Assembly (NCBI GenBank): GCA_023128635.1
Contig: JAGMDP010000070.1
Span: 1 to 10,854, forward strand
Origin: Candidatus Heimdallarchaeota archaeon
Lineage (GTDB): Archaea; Asgardarchaeota; Heimdallarchaeia; JABLTI01
DNA length: 10,854 nucleotides
Direction: 5' to 3'
The notes beneath the pieces were generated by a model, which searched no databases, had not been told where the DNA came from, and saw only the letters and a list, made by a program, of their open reading frames with translations. Below are positions 7,301 to 10,854 of this stretch, piece by piece (the stretch's first letter is position 1; each line of letters opens with the position of its first letter). Both the position numbers and the translations under genes were made by a program.

Positions 7301-7369
7301 AGTATTTATGAGGTTCTTCAGTTTTCGACGACTGATACCTCTTAATGCATGTTTTATGGCATACAGCAT
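4355..7369 (-). CDS. Large duplicated FtsX/MacB-type ABC transporter permease
   Basis: An integral membrane permease of about 1004 residues with two FtsX-like halves (numbering from ATG 7369). Half one: helix at 20-40, extracellular MacB-PCD-like region 41-298, helices near 300-324, 349-382 and 399-422. Four extra helices follow (about 449-469, 478-497, 508-527, 540-562). Half two: helix 593-617, extracellular region 620-872, helices 879-899, 922-947 and 962-987. The repeated cytoplasmic coupling motif is ERQRSIGIMRAIGM (328-341) and ERTREIGMMRALGF (902-915); each half ends in a PAxxASRI/PARRASKI motif. The family works with an ATPase to drive lipoprotein, lipid or peptide export or mechanotransmission, but no ATPase gene is in the window. 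N-x-S/T sequons number one in the first outer region (N195) and five in the second (N650, N691, N771, N789, N814), consistent with exposure outside. GTG 7378 extends the frame; GGTG at 7378-7381 is well placed for ATG 7369. Confidence 0.92.
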   Translation of the reverse strand: MLYAIKHALRGISRRKLKNLINTIGILIGVSLLAGVQIATDSLVNAMQETVSLRYGDADIVIQKGEYIPEFFDYSVYQQLKLDWELFPYWDAMAPRITSQVIAISSATEQTEPFVTIIGIDETLDEPFGQLIPDDTFGNNDFDFNDLELQYSGDQLLSAECIIGNLLAEDVINFKEEDERLVMPNVNLMSILYTNVSGILNTETLNVKGIAKVEGKGVINTGYVIFMKLSHLQVLFKATSLGINNIIISTTKGNDNAAFVKNLIHERLAYHYGEEGGKFQVDAQKLEAFRDIEDSIGNFRVVLYVFGSLIIISGVMLIINITLMNIDERQRSIGIMRAIGMTQRQLLVSLITESMVLGGIGSALGLGGGVLSGQGIIFLLENFLDIGSILKNIPLIIQPRGFLISFAIGIFISLLAALYPAWKASRIDIVETINEVETQQVRRKTGNWSLILGILLILASIGAFVISLKIDTLPDWRWMIFISSILGLLFGLGFTLSRIIGSRISFNGFALSWMATGLLSVLLLNPFMNNIGVDDEWALYTFLIGMLALVFGTIIFIALNLEWISNRFNDVFQQIKKMRAMGIVSMRYVGKKRTRSALTFAIFGVILTMNVFLAVFTGSFTLGFDDFAEREEGGVNIIAYSPGIDLSFLNITGDPIDIITDADPNIVKVVGMKFKLSLLGAFANLRFSATNESTTITEELPVPSDMWGINEEFLEMTEYPFESVWDGITGDPWVAAMDNTLNYIILPNLLQEFEFDEGGKTYVLDVELGSNITVLESVNPVTQEVTLGNYTVIAFVETTSYSMLFSSYLFASENSTIFQGINEPSAYLIQTNPRLSTEQNLEVSRNIEAKLLGFDTLCLRDRMESFMELITQSVSFMQAFVSLGLVVGVLGLIVVSLRGITERTREIGMMRALGFQRSEVIAAVVVEIFAVAFVGLVIGFVNGFILGYGMYTQYLTEFDFKFIIPWATLALFTFVTIVLSIVAAVLPARRASKIPPSEALRYTG

Positions 7370-7378
7370 TCGTTTCAC

Positions 7379-7594
7379 ACCACAACGTTAAGATATCTAT
7401 ATTGTAAAAATATCATTACGAGTTTTTTAATTTGTGGTTATACTAAATTAATCTTTTGAAAGCAATTTACTTAGAATTGTTCATACCTCAAAAGATTTAA
7501 TCTCAAAAAATCTACTGATATTTATGCTTCAAAACTAAATTTAATATAAAAGTAACATTTAGTGTAAAGAAGTGTAAATGAACTGGTGTTAGAA
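7379..7594. other. Divergent intergenic promoter region with inverted repeat
   Basis: About 216 nt separate the permease from the divergent tandem-domain gene. On the minus strand CAATATAG (7397-7404) is a weak permease TATA candidate. A perfect inverted repeat, AATCTTTTGA (7450-7459) and TCAAAAGATT (7488-7497), lies midway with a 28-nt spacer and could bind a regulator serving both genes. No RNA gene or reading frame was seen here. Confidence 0.35.
7541..7550 (+). promoter_or_regulatory. Possible TATA box for the tandem beta-domain gene
   Basis: TTAATATAAA lies about 50 nt before ATG 7595. Transcription near 7572 would give a leader of about 23 nt that includes the GGTG Shine-Dalgarno at 7585-7588. 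Confidence 0.4.
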
Positions 7595-9154
7595 ATGAGT
7601 GAACCAAAAGACAAAGAAGCGGAGATCACAAAGTTTCCAGGCATAGCAAGTCTGTCTCTTTCAGTCACCCCAATAAGTGAAAAAGATAATTTCGAAGTGA
7701 TTGAAGCAGTTGTCAGAATTTATGACGATAATAATGAACTAATTATGCAACATAAAGCAAGATCATTATTTTCAATTGCTAAAGCTCTGAAGATGTTTAT
7801 ACAGAATAGAACAAATTTGCCTATAAATGACAGGAGACTAGCTGTTTGGTGTGCGATATATTTTGAGAAACTTGGCATAAAACTTGGAGAGGAAGAAGCA
7901 TACCAGATAATCAAGAAAGCTTCTCAAGCTTTAGAAAAACTTTCACGAGTAACCATTGAGCATGTTGAAGCATCTGATCTGGTCTCAATTGAAGTTGATG
8001 TTTTAGCAAATCAGATACCTTTGAAATCTGATCATCTTTTATCAGAGGATGAATTATATGATATGCTTGAAAAGCATCAGACACCTGTTTCAAATACCGT
8101 TCTCAGAAAAATCTCCTATAAGAATAGTGGAGGAATAGAGCACAAAGACAAATTGAATCTAGAAATAACTCCTTCAGAGAAAATTCTTGAACATAACCTT
8201 GTTGCTTCTTTTAAGAATGAGACTGAGCATAAATTAGAAAATGTAATAGTTTCAGATATTATCCCTTACCTTTACAAAATAAAAGACGTTACTTGCAAAG
8301 AAGGCGGAAAACACAAACAAGAACTTGTTGAAGGTGGCTTGAAAATCACTTGGAAAATCTCTTCCCTTCCTCCCAGTGGAGAAGTAAAAGCATTTTACGC
8401 TTTAGAAAAAAGAATTCCTAGAACAATTATGATACGAAAGGGAGAGGAAATTCGCATAGTTCAAGATTATAATTCATTGCTAAAAGAAGAAGATGAAGAT
8501 GGAAACGTGAGAACTTATTTCACATCAGAAGTCTTAAACTTATTACCAGTAACTTTGGATGAATTATTTATTAGAGATTTAATTCCATCTGAAATGCAGT
8601 TAACAGAAGAAACGATTACTGATGAAATGGAATTCATAGATTTTGGATTAAAATATGGTATGAACATACAACAAAATCTAATAAATGTTGAAAGTGGAAC
8701 AAAGTTCCTACAAAAATATATCATAAAACCATCTCCATTAATTTGGAGAACAGATTTATCAATTCCAATAAAAGATGAATCTATTATGATTTCAAAAATA
8801 ATTGAAAAAGCACCCAAAGAAAACAACTACATTTGTACAATTATTTCTTCCACATCTGTTCCATGTACAATAACAAATGAAGTTGAAAGTGGGTTGGTAG
8901 CTGCTGAATTCCTCCCCTCAGAGCTAACCCCTGGTGATGAAAAGGTAATGTCATGGGATATAGACAAGAAATTCTCAGTTTCATTTGTTCTTAAAGGTAA
9001 TTTATCACGACAGATAAATTCGCCAAAAGTAATAATAAACGGAAAGGAACACGTTGTAAAGACAAGTGAAATTGGTAATGTAAGAAAAAGTAAGATCACA
9101 ACACTACCATTCACTCATGTAGCAATGTTTAGAAAATTCTTAAGAGAAATGTGA
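7595..9154 (+). CDS. Unrecognised intracellular protein with repeated DUF11-like beta domains
   Basis: A 519-residue protein with no signal peptide and no membrane helix, so probably cytoplasmic. GTG 7586 opens the frame, but GGTG at 7585-7588 is placed for ATG 7595. Residues 1-55 look beta-rich; 56-118 look helical (AKALKMFIQ..., EEAYQIIKKASQALEKL); after a short linker the rest is beta-rich. At least two repeat units are visible: VASFKNETEHKLENVIVSDI at 203-222, ending in ITWKISSLPPSGEVKAFYAL (251-270), and SEVLNLLPVTLDELFIRDLI (311-330). They share the DUF11-like plan in which a strand and variable loop lead to a D-[IL]-I-P turn, with a tryptophan strand and a Pro/Gly-rich turn before the last strand. 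A third, degenerate unit may span about 411-470 (LTPGDEKVMSWDI). DUF11-type domains are usually extracellular, so this location is odd. Possible role is a scaffold or binding protein; function unknown. Confidence 0.85.
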   Translation: MSEPKDKEAEITKFPGIASLSLSVTPISEKDNFEVIEAVVRIYDDNNELIMQHKARSLFSIAKALKMFIQNRTNLPINDRRLAVWCAIYFEKLGIKLGEEEAYQIIKKASQALEKLSRVTIEHVEASDLVSIEVDVLANQIPLKSDHLLSEDELYDMLEKHQTPVSNTVLRKISYKNSGGIEHKDKLNLEITPSEKILEHNLVASFKNETEHKLENVIVSDIIPYLYKIKDVTCKEGGKHKQELVEGGLKITWKISSLPPSGEVKAFYALEKRIPRTIMIRKGEEIRIVQDYNSLLKEEDEDGNVRTYFTSEVLNLLPVTLDELFIRDLIPSEMQLTEETITDEMEFIDFGLKYGMNIQQNLINVESGTKFLQKYIIKPSPLIWRTDLSIPIKDESIMISKIIEKAPKENNYICTIISSTSVPCTITNEVESGLVAAEFLPSELTPGDEKVMSWDIDKKFSVSFVLKGNLSRQINSPKVIINGKEHVVKTSEIGNVRKSKITTLPFTHVAMFRKFLREM

Positions 9155-9158
9155 GTAT

Positions 9159-9188
9159 GGAAAATAACCAACTAAATGATTATTTTCC
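9159..9188. terminator. Perfect hairpin at the convergent junction
   Basis: GGAAAATAA (9159-9167) and TTATTTTCC (9180-9188) form a 9-bp perfect stem with a 12-nt loop. It fills the 25-nt gap between the convergent genes and includes the pyrF stop codon. On the plus strand the right arm carries TTTT, so it can serve as a terminator, possibly in both directions. Confidence 0.5.
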
Positions 9189-10016
9189 CTTTCTTACCTC
9201 ATTGAATTGAATATTATATTTCTTTGCGGATTCCTTTAGATTTTCAGAGTAAAGGATTGCTCGCCCAACATTGAGTAATACATTTTCTCCTCCAAACTGA
9301 ATTACTTTCTTAAGATCACCTTGCTGTTTACCTATACCAGGAATTAACATGACTACATCATTTCCCGCTAATTCTCTGATTTTCTCAAGGTCATTAGCTG
9401 TTACATGACCAGTAGCACCCACAACAATTCCATCACCATTTAGTTCATTCATTTTTTGTGCAATAAACTCAAATCCTTTTTTCCCTTCAATTTCTGCGTT
9501 TTTCATAAAGTAGATTGCATCTGGATTGGACATTAGTGTAAGAGTAATTAATCCCATCCCTACTTTGTGAGCGGAATTTAAACTCTCAGCAATATTGCCA
9601 GCAAAAGGGGAATAGGTAACTGCATCGAATCCCATTTCATTCATCCAATAGAAACCAGAATCATTTGTTGAACCAATATCTCCTATTTTCTGATCTAAAA
9701 TAGAAATTAATCCTTGGTCATGAACCATTTTATTCATTTTTTGATAGGATTTTAATCCCATATGGAATATATATTGATTATTCGGTTTTATAGCACAACA
9801 ATAATCTTGAACACTCTCAAGAAATTCTTCAAAAAAAGCCATGATTCCTTCTTCAACAGATTTATTATCTTTGAAATATTTCTCAGACAATGTGTTTTTC
9901 TCTCGTTGATTGGGAATTGCTGGATCAAACCCAGCACAGAGAATGGAATTCTTCTCATCTCTGGCTTTTTGATATTTTCTCAAGAAATCTTTATCATAAT
10001 TTGCCAATTTTATCAA
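9180..10016 (-). CDS. pyrF: Orotidine 5'-phosphate decarboxylase, subfamily 2
   Basis: Converts OMP to UMP, the last step of pyrimidine synthesis (EC 4.1.1.23), in the cytoplasm as a TIM-barrel dimer. Catalytic residues are all present: Asp 31 in CAGFDP, Lys 77 in AIKPN, and the D-x-K-x-x-D array at 108-113 (LDQKIGDIGST). The phosphate-binding loops are IPGIGKQQGD (225-234) and GRAILYS (251-257). The GDIGST wording, VVGATG (198-203), RAILY and the 278-residue length point to subfamily 2, found in many bacteria; the usual archaeal enzyme is about 210-220 residues. The start is TTG 10016, with AAAGGAG at 10020-10026 only 3 nt away; the in-frame TTG 10007 (12-nt spacing) is an alternative. It is monocistronic, and no other pyr gene is visible. 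Confidence 0.93.
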   Translation of the reverse strand: MIKLANYDKDFLRKYQKARDEKNSILCAGFDPAIPNQREKNTLSEKYFKDNKSVEEGIMAFFEEFLESVQDYCCAIKPNNQYIFHMGLKSYQKMNKMVHDQGLISILDQKIGDIGSTNDSGFYWMNEMGFDAVTYSPFAGNIAESLNSAHKVGMGLITLTLMSNPDAIYFMKNAEIEGKKGFEFIAQKMNELNGDGIVVGATGHVTANDLEKIRELAGNDVVMLIPGIGKQQGDLKKVIQFGGENVLLNVGRAILYSENLKESAKKYNIQFNEVRKGK

Positions 10017-10038
10017 AGACTCCTTTGTCTAAAGTTTT

Positions 10039-10053
10039 CAACAGAATATGTTG
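10039..10053. promoter_or_regulatory. Small inverted repeat upstream of pyrF
   Basis: CAACA and TGTTG arms surround GAATA, between the pyrF TATA candidate and its predicted start site (near 10030). It could be an operator; short arms make this tentative. Confidence 0.25.
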
Positions 10054-10060
10054 TTAATAT
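10053..10060 (-). promoter_or_regulatory. Possible TATA box for pyrF
   Basis: On the minus strand this reads CATATTAA. It is 37-44 nt before TTG 10016, giving a predicted transcription start near 10030 and a short leader holding the AAAGGAG. Confidence 0.35.
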
Positions 10061-10160
10061 GCTTTTCGTGTATGAATTTTTCGCAAAAAAAACAGAAATG
10101 ACTTTAGTTCACTTTTTAAATGAAGACTTTTGTTTTTATTTACTTCATAAATAGCAATGC

Positions 10161-10170
10161 TTAATTTACA
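10161..10170 (+). promoter_or_regulatory. Possible TATA box for the MoaD/SAMP-like gene
   Basis: TTAATTTACA is centred about 34 nt before ATG 10200. No Shine-Dalgarno sequence precedes the ATG, so a leaderless or nearly leaderless message is likely. Confidence 0.3.
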
Positions 10171-10199
10171 CCTAGTTGAAACTTATATTGTGAACAAAA

Positions 10200-10418
10200 A
10201 TGAAAATCAGAATAATCGGTTTTGTAAAAAAATACTTTGGATTCGAAGAAAAAGAAGTTAATTTCGAAGGAAAAAAACGATTAGACGAAATTCTTGATTT
10301 CACAGATGTTCCTATTAATCTTATGGCTGTAATAATTAATGAAAAAGCGGCTAAAATTGATCAAGAAGTTGAGACTACCGATAAAGTAATTATAACTCAA
10401 ATTGTTGCTGGTGGCTGA
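10200..10418 (+). CDS. Ubiquitin-like sulfur carrier (MoaD/ThiS/SAMP family)
   Basis: A 72-residue beta-grasp protein ending in the free di-glycine VAGG (69-72). The C-terminal glycine of such proteins is adenylated by an E1-like enzyme and becomes a thiocarboxylate (molybdopterin, thiamine or tRNA thiolation) or is linked to lysines (archaeal SAMPs). The pattern fits: a first strand MKIRIIGF, a central helix region, NLMAVIINEKAAKI (about 40-53), then acidic DKVIITQIVAGG. The Val-Ile-Ile-Asn-Glu wording is common in ThiS-like carriers, whereas MoaD is usually longer. No E1, MoaE, thiazole synthase or JAMM protease gene lies in the window, so the acceptor pathway cannot be named. It stands alone, divergent from pyrF, with a hairpin and T-tract downstream. 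Confidence 0.85.
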   Translation: MKIRIIGFVKKYFGFEEKEVNFEGKKRLDEILDFTDVPINLMAVIINEKAAKIDQEVETTDKVIITQIVAGG

Positions 10419-10433
10419 TTACTCATTCTTTAA

Positions 10434-10483
10434 TTCAAACACAAATCATTTTGTTTGAAAACCTAGATTCCTCTGAGTTTTTT
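10434..10483 (+). terminator. Hairpin plus T-tract after the sulfur-carrier gene
   Basis: Arms 10434-10444 and 10449-10459 pair at 10 of 11 positions with a 4-nt loop, starting 16 nt after the stop. A run of six T follows at 10478-10483. The T-run is likely to be the terminating element and the hairpin may stabilise the 3' end. Minus-strand T-runs at about 10484-10500 would serve the H-protein gene coming from the right. Confidence 0.45.
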
Positions 10484-10512
10484 AAAAATAAAGAAGAAGG
10501 AAAGAATTAGAT

Positions 10513-10854
10513 TTATTTAACGTGTTGAGCTACTTCTTTCTCAATCCAGGTCTTAATGTCAGCTTCACCGAAAACGAAGTCTTCTTTCAAATCAGCTTCA
10601 AGATCCTTGGGTTCAATAATAGCTATCCAACCGGTTCCATAAGGATCATCATTAAGTAATGAAGCATTTTTCTTTAATTCTTCATTGACCTCTACAATTG
10701 TACCATTTATTGGACATTTCAGACTGCCAACATATTTTCCACTTTCAATTGTCCCCATACTCTTACCCTTAGGTCGTTCCTTACCAGGTGGTATAAGTCT
10801 CACGAAAAGTATTTTTCCTGCAAGTTTTTGTCCGAAATCGTCAAATCCAACTCG
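10513..10854 (-). CDS. Glycine cleavage system H-like lipoyl protein (partial, 5' end off window)
   Basis: The last 113 residues of an H-protein; the N-terminus lies beyond the right edge. From the edge it opens with VGFDDFGQKLAGKILFVRL, matching the GcvH start of the lipoyl domain (VGIT-x-YAQ-x-x-LGDIVYV). GKSMGTIESGKYVGSLKCP holds the lipoyl-lysine site ES-x-K at about residue 40 (codon 10735-10737), followed by NGTIVEVN and the diagnostic LLNDDPYGTGW, which is strongly GcvH. In the glycine cleavage system H carries the aminomethyl group on lipoate between P, T and L proteins; related GcvH-like proteins serve lipoate assembly or sulfur metabolism. The Gly before the lysine differs from the common ESVK. 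No P, T, L or lipoate-ligase gene is visible, so the pathway is not fixed. Confidence 0.88.
   Translation of the reverse strand, partial: RVGFDDFGQKLAGKILFVRLIPPGKERPKGKSMGTIESGKYVGSLKCPINGTIVEVNEELKKNASLLNDDPYGTGWIAIIEPKDLEADLKEDFVFGEADIKTWIEKEVAQHVK

Noticed and set aside
8515..9114. Minus-strand frames opposite the tandem-domain gene
   Set aside because: They have no domain or start signal, and the opposite strand encodes a full-length protein with repeat structure.
9762..10154. Plus-strand 130-codon frame across the start of pyrF
   Set aside because: It is antisense to conserved pyrF and continues through AT-rich intergenic DNA; the residues are rich in Phe and Ile as expected of a shadow frame.

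Overview
The window is an AT-rich (roughly one third G+C by eye) piece of an archaeal chromosome. Archaeal identity rests on a CDP-archaeol synthase (ether-lipid synthesis), an archaeal/eukaryal-type tryptophanyl-tRNA synthetase, TATA-like boxes placed for short-leader or leaderless transcription, and T-tract terminators. The gene mix (COG1236-like nuclease, tandem beta-domain protein without a signal peptide, ubiquitin-like sulfur carrier, H protein) would fit an Asgard or related lineage, but nothing here proves the phylum. I see no mobile element, CRISPR array, tRNA or rRNA.

Layout, left to right: the front part of a metallo-beta-lactamase-fold, probably beta-CASP, nuclease runs off the left edge (minus). 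Divergent from it are carS, a 190-residue membrane protein of unknown role and trpS (all plus). Meeting trpS tail to tail is a minus-strand set: a 1007-codon duplicated FtsX/MacB-type ABC permease (4355-7378), a small GGDEF-like nucleotidyl-cyclase-fold protein (3797-4264) and, 9 nt after it, a PHP-family metallophosphoesterase (3128-3787). Divergent from the permease is a 519-residue intracellular protein with repeated immunoglobulin-like/DUF11-like units (7595-9154, plus). It converges across a 25-nt gap containing a perfect hairpin on pyrF (9180-10016, minus), which encodes a subfamily-2 orotidine-phosphate decarboxylase. Divergent from pyrF is a 72-residue MoaD/ThiS/SAMP-like carrier ending in Gly-Gly (10200-10418, plus), and a lipoyl H-protein gene enters from the right edge (minus).

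Most genes are housekeeping and appear to be separately transcribed. The most interesting part is the 3128-4264 pair: a stand-alone GGDEF-like domain with an altered signature (GTEEC) but all flanking motifs, closely followed by a PHP phosphoesterase. This could be a synthase/hydrolase pair for a nucleotide product, but that is inference. Second is the intracellular tandem beta-domain protein, for which I recognise no named family.

Start codons are often not ATG. TTG is the likely start of the nuclease, the 190-residue protein, the GGDEF-like gene and pyrF, whereas for trpS, the permease and the 519-residue protein a Shine-Dalgarno-like sequence favours an internal ATG over the longest reading frame.
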